Assembly (NCBI GenBank): GCA_025057755.1
Contig: JANWVC010000025.1
Span: 1-64,000, forward strand
Source of the DNA: Limisphaera sp.
Lineage (GTDB): Bacteria; Verrucomicrobiota; Verrucomicrobiia; Limisphaerales; Limisphaeraceae
Reading direction: 5' to 3'
DNA length: 64,000 bases
The translations under genes were made by a program, and so were the position numbers. Of the stretch, positions 17,996 to 26,613 are shown piece by piece. Position 1 is the first letter of the stretch. Each line of letters begins with the position of its first letter. The notes below the pieces were generated by a model. It was given only the letters and a program-made list of their open reading frames with translations. It made no database searches and was not told the origin of the DNA.

Positions 17996-19435
17996 ATGCG
18001 AGCTTTTTGGACTGGCTGCAAGGTGGGCTTGTGGATTGTGATCCTGGCGTGGATGCTGGGTGGTTTGATCTTGGCCCCTGTGCCAAGCGGCCCTTACATG
18101 TTGCAGCCATACTACGAGGTGACCCGATCCAATTTGAGCAAGGCGTTGGCTGAAGCGCGCTTGGTTTCAGGGCCGGTCGAGGTGGGTTTCGGGCGCGTCC
18201 GGATAACGCCTACATTGGGGGTGCAGGTGGCCGAGCCGGCCCAGGGTCGGTTTCCTGTAGTGCCCTTGGCCGGGTATGGATCGCGTCAGGGTCAATCAGC
18301 AGTCGGGGTTCATGATGATCTGTTTATTAAAACGCTGGCCTTGCGTGTAGGCACTCAATGTGTGGTCTGGCTCAGCGGGGACTGGTTGATCGTACCGCCC
18401 CGGGTTCGGGATTGGATGAGGGAAGAGCTGGCGCGACGCGGCCTTGCACGAGGCGTCAAGTTATACTGGGGCGCGACCCACACCCATTCTGGTCTGGGCG
18501 GGTGGGGTCAGGGGCTGGTGGCAGAGCGGTTTACCGGACGTTGGGATGCCGGGGTTTGTGACTGGTTGGCCCGATGTGCGTTGCAAGCGGTGTTAGACGC
18601 GTTGACTGATTTGCAACCTGCAAGGGTGGGATTAGCGCATTTCGAAGCGCCAGAGTTTATCCGGAACCGATTAGTAGGGGAAAAAGGCGAAATCGATGCG
18701 GGATTCGATTTGATGGTAGCGCGGCAGGATCGAGGTCGCTTGGGAGTCGTGGGCGTGTACGGAGCGCACGCGACGGTGTTGGATGCGTCGGTGCAGGTAT
18801 TGAGCGGTGACTATCCAGGAGCCTGGCAGCGGGTGGTGGAAGCGGGCACGGGCGGAGTGGCGTTATTCATGGCGGGCGCGGTGGGGAGTCAAGCGCCGCA
18901 AGCGGGTGCGATCGGCTTTGAGGGAGTGCAGCGCATGGGGCGAGCTTTGGGGGATCGAACCTTGGAGATCCTGCGGTTCCTTCCGCTGGAGGCGGAGACA
19001 AGTCTGGGTTGGGTTTCGCTTGAGGTACAGATGCCGCCATTGTGTTGGCGTGTGTCTGACCAATGGCGGTTGCGACCGTGGTTGGCGGCAGCATTATTGC
19101 GCGCGCGGCCTCGGGTGGAGCTTCAGGCGGTCCGGGTGAAGCGCAGTTTGTGGTGCGCCACGCCTTGTGATTTTAGCGGGGAACTGGCCTTACGATTGAA
19201 GGGAGCCATGAGCGCGCGGGGGTATCAAGCCGTGATCACCAGTTTCAATGGAGATTATGTGGGGTACGTCATTCCTTCCAAGTATGCCTCGATGCGTGGC
19301 TATGAGCCGCGGACGATGTCTTTTTATGGTCCGTGGGTGGGAGATTACTTCGAGGAGTGCATGAGGCGACTGGCGGTTGGGCTTGTCTCAGGGCGGGTGG
19401 AAGGATTGCAAAGGGATGCTGCCACCGGGCGTTGA
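17996..19435 (+). CDS. Neutral/alkaline ceramidase-like membrane-anchored enzyme
   Basis: About 479 residues. The N-terminal hydrophobic stretch GLWIVILAWMLGGLILAP would anchor or export the protein. The body resembles the N-terminal catalytic domain of neutral ceramidases: EVGFGRVRITP at the start of the domain, then a zinc-type motif THTHSGLGGWGQG and a later GVYGAHATVLDASVQVLSGDYPG. In true ceramidases these His residues bind zinc and the enzyme hydrolyses N-acyl-sphingosine. The C-terminal end keeps FNGDYVGYVIPSKYA, another family block. Activity on ceramide is not shown; many bacterial homologues of this fold are uncharacterised. ATG chosen after the TTG at 17960. Confidence 0.82.
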   Translation: MRAFWTGCKVGLWIVILAWMLGGLILAPVPSGPYMLQPYYEVTRSNLSKALAEARLVSGPVEVGFGRVRITPTLGVQVAEPAQGRFPVVPLAGYGSRQGQSAVGVHDDLFIKTLALRVGTQCVVWLSGDWLIVPPRVRDWMREELARRGLARGVKLYWGATHTHSGLGGWGQGLVAERFTGRWDAGVCDWLARCALQAVLDALTDLQPARVGLAHFEAPEFIRNRLVGEKGEIDAGFDLMVARQDRGRLGVVGVYGAHATVLDASVQVLSGDYPGAWQRVVEAGTGGVALFMAGAVGSQAPQAGAIGFEGVQRMGRALGDRTLEILRFLPLEAETSLGWVSLEVQMPPLCWRVSDQWRLRPWLAAALLRARPRVELQAVRVKRSLWCATPCDFSGELALRLKGAMSARGYQAVITSFNGDYVGYVIPSKYASMRGYEPRTMSFYGPWVGDYFEECMRRLAVGLVSGRVEGLQRDAATGR

Positions 19436-19519
19436 GGCAGGTCAGGCGCGGTCGGTTTCCGCATCGGTTTGGCCAAGGTGTCGCGTCGAGATGGGAAGTT
19501 GGTTGGGCGATGGCTGCGT

Positions 19520-20164
19520 TCAATCGTGGTGGTGGCGATGGGGTTCGAGTCGCCGAGCGGGATCGCCAAAGGCGCGGGTTAAGCGCTCCCGCAGTTGGAG
19601 CCGGGCTCGCAAGAGACGAACTTTAACGTTGGTTTCGGACAAGCCGAGCAGCTCTGCGGTTTCACGAATGGAGAGACCCTCCACGTCACGGAGCAGGAAG
19701 ACCAGACGATGTTTTTCGTCCAGCTCGCGCAGCGCCTCTTCGAGGAGTTGTCGGACCTCGGTGCGTTGAAGGAGTTCATCCGGACCGGATCGCCAGTCGG
19801 CGATGTATTCGGGATGCGGGATTTCGCCGGTTTCCGGTTCAGGGTCAGTAGCCTGGTCGAGTGAGACGGTGTCGAGCCCTTTCCGTTTGCGTAAGATTTT
19901 CAGAGCTGCGTGGGTCGCGATGCGATCCAGCCAGGTGGCGAAGCTGGCTTCTTGTCGAAAATCTCCGAGATGTTCGAGGGCGCTGAGGAAAGTTTGTTGG
20001 GTGATGTCCTGAGCATCGTGTTCATTTTGCGTGATGCGGCGGGCCAGGGTGTAGATTCTGCGTTCGTGGCGGGTGGCGAGCTCTTCGAAAGCGTCCAAGT
20101 CGCCCAGCTTGGCGCGTTGGACCAATTGGGCATCATCCAGGGATTGGCGCGTGGGCATGCTCAT
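19520..20164 (-). CDS. ECF-type RNA polymerase sigma factor (second)
   Basis: Sigma-70 family, about 215 residues, regions 2 and 4 only. Region 2: FEELATRHERRIYTLARRIT, DAQDITQQTFLSALEHLGDF and FATWLDRIATHAALKILRKR. Region 4: EKHRLVFLLRDVEGLSIRET and AELLGLSETNVKVRLLRARL. A charged 40-residue linker joins them (DQATDPEPETGEIPHPEY). ATGs at 20179, 20164 and 20158 are all possible. Unlike the first ECF factor there is no anti-sigma gene downstream: the neighbour on that side is convergent, so any regulator must be elsewhere. The C-terminus is His-rich (EPHRHHHD). Confidence 0.94.
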   Translation of the reverse strand: MSMPTRQSLDDAQLVQRAKLGDLDAFEELATRHERRIYTLARRITQNEHDAQDITQQTFLSALEHLGDFRQEASFATWLDRIATHAALKILRKRKGLDTVSLDQATDPEPETGEIPHPEYIADWRSGPDELLQRTEVRQLLEEALRELDEKHRLVFLLRDVEGLSIRETAELLGLSETNVKVRLLRARLQLRERLTRAFGDPARRLEPHRHHHD

Positions 20165-20385
20165 GCGCCTGCTCAACATGTCAATCTGTGGGGCCGTGCA
20201 CAAGCCCCGGTCGGTCAAACGGTCACAGAGTTGATGCTATCGGATCTTCCGTCCATGGATCTGCGCTGTGACGATGCAAGGTTCGCTCGGCACGGACCTC
20301 TTCGGTCCTGTTGGAGCGGGGGCCTGGGAGACTGGCGGTTGTGCTTTTGAGGGACGCTCGATACGAAGATTACCCAAGTGTCGAA

Positions 20386-20748
20386 TTAGCGGGTGTAAGT
20401 TTTCCATTCCTTGAGGAGTCCGTCTGGTCCGAAAACCAGGCGCAACCAACCGTCTGGAGTATAGGTCTCGACGTAGGTGGGGAAGCCCCAGCCGTACCAG
20501 TATGGGTGCCAGGCGGCGGATGTGTAAAGGCGCCCGCGGCTGGGCCGAGTGAGCCATTCCGCCACGATCGTTCCGTCTTGAAGCTTGGCCTGTTTATCGG
20601 GTGGGCCGAGCTCCACCACGGCTTGGTCGAAGGTGAATTTTCCGATGCGCTCGTTCCAATTGATCTTGCTGGTGGCACAGCCGCAGAGGAGCGCAAGCAG
20701 TGTCAGCAGGTTTAGCCGAATCGAAAAACGTGCAATGATTTTGCTCAC
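20386..20748 (-). CDS. Small outer-membrane-type lipoprotein, function unknown
   Basis: About 120 residues from a GTG start. LLTLLALLCGCATSK is a lipobox (LLCGC), so the mature protein is lipid-anchored at Cys. The body has KFTFDQAVVELGPPDKQAKL, similar in pattern to BamE/OmlA-like small lipoproteins where a loop follows a G-x-P turn, then aromatic-rich WHPYWYGWGFPTYVET and FGPDGLLKEWK at the end. No ATG is available without overlapping the divergent gene at 20838 heavily, which is why GTG is chosen. The BamE-like reading is only a suggestion. Confidence 0.7.
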   Translation of the reverse strand: MSKIIARFSIRLNLLTLLALLCGCATSKINWNERIGKFTFDQAVVELGPPDKQAKLQDGTIVAEWLTRPSRGRLYTSAAWHPYWYGWGFPTYVETYTPDGWLRLVFGPDGLLKEWKTYTR

Positions 20749-20837
20749 ATTTGGAACGTAAGCTTTTTGCTTGGGATGGCAAGAGCCGGTTCGATCCTTG
20801 TCAGCGCTGCGGAAACCCACGTAAGTTGCGATTTGTC

Positions 20838-23726
20838 ATGCAGGGGATCGCAAGCGTGTTTGTTCGATGGCAGGTGCTGCTGTGGGCGGGGTGCTTGACC
20901 CCTTGGGTCGGGAATGCAACTGAGATTGTGCCGCCCGGGTTGCCCCCGGAGCGACCGATCCTGCGTGCCTTGGTGGGTGGCCGTGTAGTTGTGCGGCCGG
21001 GTGAGGTCCTGGAACCGGGCATTGTGGTGGTCAGGGATGGATGGATTGAGGCTGTTGGGCGCGACTTGGAGATTCCCATTGGAGCCGAGGTTTGGCGCAT
21101 GGACGGTCTGACAATCTATCCGGGATTTATTGAGTCGTTGTATGTGCCAATGCGCACCAACCCGTTCGTGGACACGCGGATGACCGAGCCTGTGGCAGTG
21201 GGGGGTTGGACGGCCGGCGGTTATCAGTTTTTGGGTGCGCCTGGTCACGGCGTCGATCGGGGAGTGAAAGGGCCGGGTCATGCGGTCGGCCGGGTTTTGC
21301 CGCAGCGGCGAGCGGTGGAGAATCTGGTGGATCCGGAGGATCCTGGTTGGGCCGCGTTGCGCGAGCTGGGATTCACCGCCGCGGTTGTGGCGCCTGCGGA
21401 GGGCATTTTTCGCGGCCAAAGTGCGTTGGTGTTGTTGGGCCGGGATGATCCCAACCGACTAATTTTGCGCCCGGCCGTGTTTCAGCACGTGGCGTTTGAA
21501 ACGGCGCGAGGGGGTCGCGCGCGCCAGGAATTTCCGTCGTCTTTGATGGGTGTGCTGGCAGTGTGTCGCCAGACGTTACTTGAGGCTCTGCACTATCGGG
21601 AAGAGAGGGCTTGGGCGCAGACCAATCCGGCCATTGCAGCGCATTTGGAATACAATCCGGCGTGGGAAGCCTTATGGCCATTGTGGGAAGGAACGCAACG
21701 AATGGTGATAGAGCCGGGCAGTATGTTGATGGCGGATCGGGCCATTCGTTTGGCGAGTGAATTTGGATTGACGCCGTTGCTGGTGGCCTGCGGAGAGGAG
21801 TGGCGTCGGCCGGATTTTTGGCGAGGCTGTCGGGCTGGATGGATTGTGCCGGTTGCGTTTCCCGAATTGCCGCGCTTGCCCACGGAAGAGGATTGGGAAC
21901 AGGTTAGCTTGGACAATCTGCGGGCTTGGGATTGGGCGCCTGAAAATCCGGCTGTGCTTCGACAAAGCGGTTGCGAGGTGGCCTTCACCACGCATGGCTT
22001 GAGGGATCGCAAGTTGTTTCGAAAGAATCTGAAACTGGCTTTGGCCCGCGGATTGACCGAGGAAGATGCGCTGGCGGCGCTGACCCTTGTGCCGGCTCGG
22101 TGGTGCGGCGTGGAGTCCTGGCTGGGCACGATTGAGCGAGGCAGGCTGGCCAATTTTACGGTTGTGGCCGGAGGCAGCTATTTCGATCCCGCTGCAACAA
22201 TTCGTCAGGTGTGGATCCGTGGTCGCGTGTACCGACTATCGGCTGATTTGGAAACGGGCTTGGCGCAAGTGAGCAAGGCTCCGGATGCTGCGGCAAGGGA
22301 CCGCGAGGCGGAGGAGGCGCGACAAGCGGACCGAGTTCGGCGGATAGCGCGTTCCCCGCTTGATGATGTGGGCGTGTTGCGGTCTCCGACTGCCTTGAAA
22401 CTGGTCAATGCCACGTTGTGGACGTGTAGCGCGGCCGGGGTGATTCCATCGGGTCAGATGTTGATCCGGGATGGACGGATTTTGGCGGTGGGGCGAAGTG
22501 TTCCTGGGGATCCAGACGCGGAGGTGCTGGACGCGGCAGGTTGTCATGTGACGCCCGGTCTGATTGATGCACACAGTCACACAGCGATCCTTGGGGCCGT
22601 CAATGAGGCCACGCTGCCGAGCACGGCGATGGTGCGCATTGAGGATGTAATCAATTCGGAATCGCTTACATTGCGGGAGCAATTGGCGGGTGGGTTGACC
22701 GTGTGCCACTTGCTACACGGCTCGGCCAATCCGATTGGCGGTCAGAGCTGCGTCATCAAACTTCGGGTTGGAGCCGGTCCGGAACAAATCCGCATGGCAG
22801 GTGCGCCTTTGGGGATCAAGATGGCTCTGGGCGAAAACGTCAAACAGTCGAATTGGGGCGACCGTTTTACCAACCGTTTTCCGCAAACGCGCATGGGTGT
22901 GTCCGCCTTTCTGGCAAATCGGTTGGCGGCCGCGCGGGAATATCGGCGCGCTCAGGAAGAGGCCCGACGTCGAGGCGTGCCACCGCCGCGGCCAGACTTG
23001 GAGTTGGAGGCTCTCGCGGAAGTGCTGGAAGGTAAGCGCAGGGTGCATTGCCATGCGTACCGGCAGGATGAGATTGTGGCGTTTTTGGACCTGATGGAGG
23101 CGTTCGGTGTGCGGGTCGCCTCGCTGGAGCATGGCTTGGAGGGGTATAAGGTGGCTGACGAAATTGCAGCGCATGGGGCGGGTGTAGCCACGTTTGCGGA
23201 TTGGTGGGCGTATAAGTTCGAAGTGTACGATGCAATTCCCCATGCTGGCGCTTTGATGCATCGGCGGGGTGTGGTGGTCGCTTTCAAGTCGGATTCGTCC
23301 GATTTGGCGCGCCGATTGAACATGGAGGCGGCCAAAGCAGTGCAATTTGGTGGGTTAAGTGAGGAAGAGGCCCTCCGGTTGGTGACGTTGCATCCGGCGC
23401 AGTTGCTGGGCATTCACGATCGGGTGGGAAGTTTGGAGCCGGGGAAAGACGCGGACTTTGTGTTGTGGTCGCATGCACCGCTCGACAGTCGTGCGGTGTG
23501 CTTGCAGACCTGGATTGACGGCAAGCTGTATTTTGAACGCGAAACAGCTCGAAAGCGGGCTGCCATGTTGGCGGAAGAACGAGCCGCTTTGTTGGCCAAA
23601 GCGCGACGATTGGCGACCGGTTCGAAAGATGGCCTAGATGAAGATCACGAGGCGGCGCAGGCTTTCTTCCGCGTCTGTTTGGAGCGGCTGGACCGGGATC
23701 GTCATTGCGAGGATGTGCAGCCATGA
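20838..23726 (+). CDS. Secreted double amidohydrolase (one degenerate, one intact domain)
   Basis: Exported 962-residue protein with a signal peptide (VFVRWQVLLWAGCLTPWVGN). It holds two amidohydrolase modules. The first (about 40-500) keeps the beta-sandwich edge and LTIYPGFIESLYVPM, but at the spot where active enzymes have His-x-His it has SLY, so it lacks the first metal ligands. The second (about 545-930) is complete: GLIDAHSHTAI with His-x-His near 573, RRVHCHAYRQDEI, SLEHGLEGYK and FKSDSSDLARR supply the other metal ligands, as in imidazolonepropionase-like enzymes. The stop overlaps the start of the next amidohydrolase-like gene (ATGA). Substrate unknown; peptide- or amide-hydrolysis outside the cytoplasm is likely. 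Confidence 0.88.
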   Translation: MQGIASVFVRWQVLLWAGCLTPWVGNATEIVPPGLPPERPILRALVGGRVVVRPGEVLEPGIVVVRDGWIEAVGRDLEIPIGAEVWRMDGLTIYPGFIESLYVPMRTNPFVDTRMTEPVAVGGWTAGGYQFLGAPGHGVDRGVKGPGHAVGRVLPQRRAVENLVDPEDPGWAALRELGFTAAVVAPAEGIFRGQSALVLLGRDDPNRLILRPAVFQHVAFETARGGRARQEFPSSLMGVLAVCRQTLLEALHYREERAWAQTNPAIAAHLEYNPAWEALWPLWEGTQRMVIEPGSMLMADRAIRLASEFGLTPLLVACGEEWRRPDFWRGCRAGWIVPVAFPELPRLPTEEDWEQVSLDNLRAWDWAPENPAVLRQSGCEVAFTTHGLRDRKLFRKNLKLALARGLTEEDALAALTLVPARWCGVESWLGTIERGRLANFTVVAGGSYFDPAATIRQVWIRGRVYRLSADLETGLAQVSKAPDAAARDREAEEARQADRVRRIARSPLDDVGVLRSPTALKLVNATLWTCSAAGVIPSGQMLIRDGRILAVGRSVPGDPDAEVLDAAGCHVTPGLIDAHSHTAILGAVNEATLPSTAMVRIEDVINSESLTLREQLAGGLTVCHLLHGSANPIGGQSCVIKLRVGAGPEQIRMAGAPLGIKMALGENVKQSNWGDRFTNRFPQTRMGVSAFLANRLAAAREYRRAQEEARRRGVPPPRPDLELEALAEVLEGKRRVHCHAYRQDEIVAFLDLMEAFGVRVASLEHGLEGYKVADEIAAHGAGVATFADWWAYKFEVYDAIPHAGALMHRRGVVVAFKSDSSDLARRLNMEAAKAVQFGGLSEEEALRLVTLHPAQLLGIHDRVGSLEPGKDADFVLWSHAPLDSRAVCLQTWIDGKLYFERETARKRAAMLAEERAALLAKARRLATGSKDGLDEDHEAAQAFFRVCLERLDRDRHCEDVQP

Positions 23727-25078
23727 GAACGGTGTCGCCAGCGTGCGCTCTGATCGCCGGCCACGGTTTTTTAGGGTTTTGGCTATGCGTGGTATGCGTG
23801 ATCTGCAGCGGCTTGAGAGCGCAAGAGCAGGAAGTCTTGTTTAGCGCCTCTGTGGTGCACACCGTGCAAGGTCCCACGCTAAAACCGGGTGCCATTTTGG
23901 TGCGCGGCAGTCGGATCATTGCTGTGGGTGAACGACTCGAGGCCCCTCAGGCGCGGAAAGTGGATTTGACCGGCCTGCATCTGTATCCCGGTTTGTTCGC
24001 ATTGAATACGGGTTTGGGCTTGCGTGAGATTGACGCCGTGCGCGCGACAGTGGATCAGCGTGAGGTGGGTGATTTCACGCCCGAGGTGACTTCGTGGGTG
24101 GCGGTAAATCCGGATTCGGAGCTTTTACCGGTGGCGCGCGCTCAGGGGATTGCCTTTTTTGAACCGGTGCCCACGGGCGGCGTGGTGGCAGGTCAGTCAG
24201 GGTTGTTGCGGTTGGACGGTTGGGGAGTCAGAGACATGATAGTCAAAGCGCCGTTGGCACTGCATGTTTTTTGGCCGCAGATGAATTTGGATCCAACTCC
24301 GCGGGACCAGAGCGCAGATCCAGCGCGGTGGAAATCTTTGGTCGAGCAGGCGCGGGAACGAACAGCTGGATTGAAGACCTTGGAGGATTTTCTGCGGCAA
24401 GCTGAGGCTTACGCGCGCGGGCGGGGAAGCGATTGGTCTCCAGCTCCGACGGCACCGGGTGGCGTGCCCGTGTGGGAGGCCATGCTGCCGTTTGTGCGTG
24501 GAGAGCGCCCGATTGTGGTGCACGCCGACGAGATCCGTCAGATTCGCGCTGTCCTTCAGTGGGCCGAGACGAATCGGTGGCGTGTGATCCTGGCGGGTGG
24601 GCGGGACGCATGGCGCGAAGCGCGGCGTCTGGCTGCTTTAAAGATTCCGGTCATTTATGAACACGTGTTCACTCGGCCGGCTCGAGACACGGACTCATAC
24701 GACGTTCATTATCGCGCCCCGGAGATCTTGCGACAGGCGGGTGTGACAGTGTTGTTTAGCACGGGTGTCACTGACGCCTCGTTAGTGAAGAACCTACCTT
24801 ACCACGCAGCTCAGGCGGTGGCCCATGGATTGCCTGCTGGTGCGGCTTTGCGAGCGTTGACGTGGGAAGCGGCGCGTTGCCATGGTCTGGACAATCAACT
24901 TGGTTCCCTTGAACCTGGTAAGGAGGCCACTTTCTTTGCCTGCAGCGGAGATTTGCTGGATGTGCGCACCCGGGTGGAGCGCATGTGGATTCGGGGGCGT
25001 GAAGTGTCGTTGGAGAATCGTCACACGCGGTTGTATGAGAAGTATCGGCAACGTCCGGCGCCACAGGCAACGCATTAG
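23723..25078 (+). CDS. Amidohydrolase-like secreted protein lacking metal-site His
   Basis: A 451-residue partner of the preceding enzyme; its ATG overlaps the upstream stop by 4 bases, so the two are translated together. The signal peptide is in GFLGFWLCVVCVICSGLRAQ. The amidohydrolase frame is clear (GAILVRGSRIIAVGERLE, LHLYPGLFALNTGLGL, then ALTWEAARCHGLDNQLGSLE and PGKEATFFACSGD), yet the His-x-His after PGL(I/F) is replaced by LNTG, and the usual last Asp region reads STGVTDASLV. It may have a structural or binding role, or form a complex with the upstream enzyme. Compare the degenerate first half of that enzyme, which it resembles in layout. Confidence 0.85.
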   Translation: MRTVSPACALIAGHGFLGFWLCVVCVICSGLRAQEQEVLFSASVVHTVQGPTLKPGAILVRGSRIIAVGERLEAPQARKVDLTGLHLYPGLFALNTGLGLREIDAVRATVDQREVGDFTPEVTSWVAVNPDSELLPVARAQGIAFFEPVPTGGVVAGQSGLLRLDGWGVRDMIVKAPLALHVFWPQMNLDPTPRDQSADPARWKSLVEQARERTAGLKTLEDFLRQAEAYARGRGSDWSPAPTAPGGVPVWEAMLPFVRGERPIVVHADEIRQIRAVLQWAETNRWRVILAGGRDAWREARRLAALKIPVIYEHVFTRPARDTDSYDVHYRAPEILRQAGVTVLFSTGVTDASLVKNLPYHAAQAVAHGLPAGAALRALTWEAARCHGLDNQLGSLEPGKEATFFACSGDLLDVRTRVERMWIRGREVSLENRHTRLYEKYRQRPAPQATH

Positions 25079-25778
25079 ACACCGAACTTATATGCCTCCA
25101 GTGGCTCTGAGGAAAGCCGTGTGGGGCAAAAGTCCGATTTTCAATCGGAGTGAAATGGCTGACAGGACTGCCCTTGGGTCGTTCGGCGCGATGGATCGAT
25201 GGCATTTTTGCATCATTTCTCACCCCGGGCGTTGGTTCTTGCTGCCGGTCCGAAACGATTGGTGTTCCCCCGCGATTTGAACCTATGCGATCGAAACTTC
25301 CCTGTTTTCGATACGAACTAGCGTGATCCTCACACGCCAAACGGACCGAAGAAGGCTACATTGTCCTCTTTTGGCAAGGGATCGTAGAGTGTTTGAAAAG
25401 GCCCTGTCCCGGTAGCTTGGCAGAACTTTAAATGGTTTTGGATGCTGGGCCTGGCGGCGCTTTGTGCGACGCTGTGAAGACGTTCTGCCATGCGGACAGA
25501 GCCTTAGGGATTGGGAGTGGACCATGTAGGTGATTCATTGGAGGCACCCGTTAGGTAGGTGGTTTGACTTCTGCCCCGGGCGGCAGCATCCGGGCTTTGC
25601 CCGATACGAGATTGAACCTGGAATTTTTAGCCGAGTCGGGGAGCTTTTTGCCGGGTGAAATTTGAATCGGACCGAATCAGCAGCATCCCATTGCGATCAG
25701 CTGAAGGGTTGTTCCGAGCTTTTTGGACTGGTGAACTGCGGTACAGTTTTTGGGGTGACTAATTCTTCGCGGAGGTGG
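25079..25778. other. Long intergenic region upstream of the fliW operon
   Basis: About 700 bases between the amidohydrolase pair and fliW. No protein gene, tRNA or clear terminator is seen; the longest frame (80 codons, minus strand) resembles nothing. The right end carries the sigma-54 promoter; the rest may hold activator-binding sites, as sigma-54 promoters need. Confidence 0.45.
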
Positions 25779-25794
25779 TGGCATGCCGATTGCT
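25779..25794 (+). promoter_or_regulatory. Sigma-54 (-24/-12) promoter for fliW-csrA
   Basis: TGGCATGCCGATTGCT matches the consensus TGGCAYG-N4-TTGCW, with GG (25780-25781) and GC (25792-25793) exactly 10 nt apart. Transcription would start near 25805, very close to the first fliW ATG. The same element precedes flgB in this window. Confidence 0.75.
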
Positions 25795-25809
25795 TAAAAG
25801 TTTTTTGGC

Positions 25810-26256
25810 ATGACGAATTGTGCGAGCCCAGCTAGTGCGGAACGGTCAGCCCCACAAGGGTCGATTTATTATTTACGAATGCCGACGGGGTTGTTGGGAT
25901 TTGAATCGATTCGGGATTACTTGTTGGTGTTTGATCCGGAGGAGACGCCTTTTGGATGGTTGCAGGCTCGGGATGGCTCGGGGTTGGCGTTTGTGGTGGT
26001 GGATCCCTTTTTGGTGTTGCCTGATTATCGACCGGATCTTCCCCCGCCGGACGTTGCGTTGTTAGGCTTAAACGGTCCTGAGGACGCTTGGTTGGTTAAC
26101 ATTGTAACCATTCATGGCCCAAACCGGGCGACCATAAACTTGAAAGGGCCGGTTGTGATCAACCGACGCACTTGGATGGCCAAGCAGGTGGTGATCGGCA
26201 ACGCCACGGAGTATTCTGTGCAGCATCCATTGCCGGTGAGTGCGGCTGCCGAGTGA
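25810..26256 (+). CDS. fliW: Flagellar assembly factor FliW
   Basis: A 148-residue regulator that binds flagellin when it accumulates and otherwise binds CsrA and switches it off. The core opening YYLRMPTGLLGFESIRDYLL matches the FliW F-x-x-GLxGFE block, and FVVVDPFLVLPDYRPDLP plus NIVTIHGPNRATINLKGPVV and NRRTWMAKQVVI are family hallmarks. The next gene is csrA, 25 bases downstream, the usual pairing. The start is uncertain: the ATG at 25810 is only about 5 nt after the predicted transcription start and has no Shine-Dalgarno; the ATG at 25879 would cut into the first strand. Confidence 0.93.
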   Translation: MTNCASPASAERSAPQGSIYYLRMPTGLLGFESIRDYLLVFDPEETPFGWLQARDGSGLAFVVVDPFLVLPDYRPDLPPPDVALLGLNGPEDAWLVNIVTIHGPNRATINLKGPVVINRRTWMAKQVVIGNATEYSVQHPLPVSAAAE

Positions 26257-26280
26257 ACATCCAACCCAGGGTTTGCTGCC

Positions 26281-26613
26281 ATGCTCATCCTTTCTCGCAA
26301 GCCGGGTGAAAGCATCATGATCGACGGCCGCATTCACGTGAAGGTCGTCCGGGTGGAGGGAGACCTCGTCAAGGTGGGTATCGAAGCTCCTGCTGAGGTG
26401 CCAGTCCATCGAATGGAGGTTTATCTGGAAATCCAGGGCAACAACCGGGGGGCAGCCCTGACCCGGAAGCTGAGTTTGCCGCGGTTGCCAGTGAAGGCTG
26501 CCAAAGGCGCGGGTCATGTACCCGCCGATGGGGAAGCGACCTCGCCGTTTGTAATGCGTTCGCTGAATGAGCAACGTGGCACCGGCCCTGCTATGCGGGA
26601 GAAAAAACTGTGA
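26281..26613 (+). CDS. csrA: Carbon storage regulator CsrA (C-terminally extended)
   Basis: RNA-binding translational repressor; dimers bind GGA motifs near ribosome sites. The first 60 residues are a standard CsrA: MLILSRKPGESIMI, then VKVGIEAPAEVPVHRMEVYL with the RNA-contacting VHR segment. Normal CsrA is 60-75 residues; this one is 110, with an extra tail of about 45 residues rich in basic and Pro residues (KLSLPRLPVKAAKGAGHV). It follows fliW and its stop overlaps the GTG start of a flagellin-like gene, so fliW, csrA and that gene form one unit. The tail might affect FliW or RNA binding. Confidence 0.93.
   Translation: MLILSRKPGESIMIDGRIHVKVVRVEGDLVKVGIEAPAEVPVHRMEVYLEIQGNNRGAALTRKLSLPRLPVKAAKGAGHVPADGEATSPFVMRSLNEQRGTGPAMREKKL

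Noticed and set aside
25283-25525. 80-codon minus-strand frame upstream of fliW
   Set aside because: No known family and Arg/Ser-rich like other shadow frames in this window.
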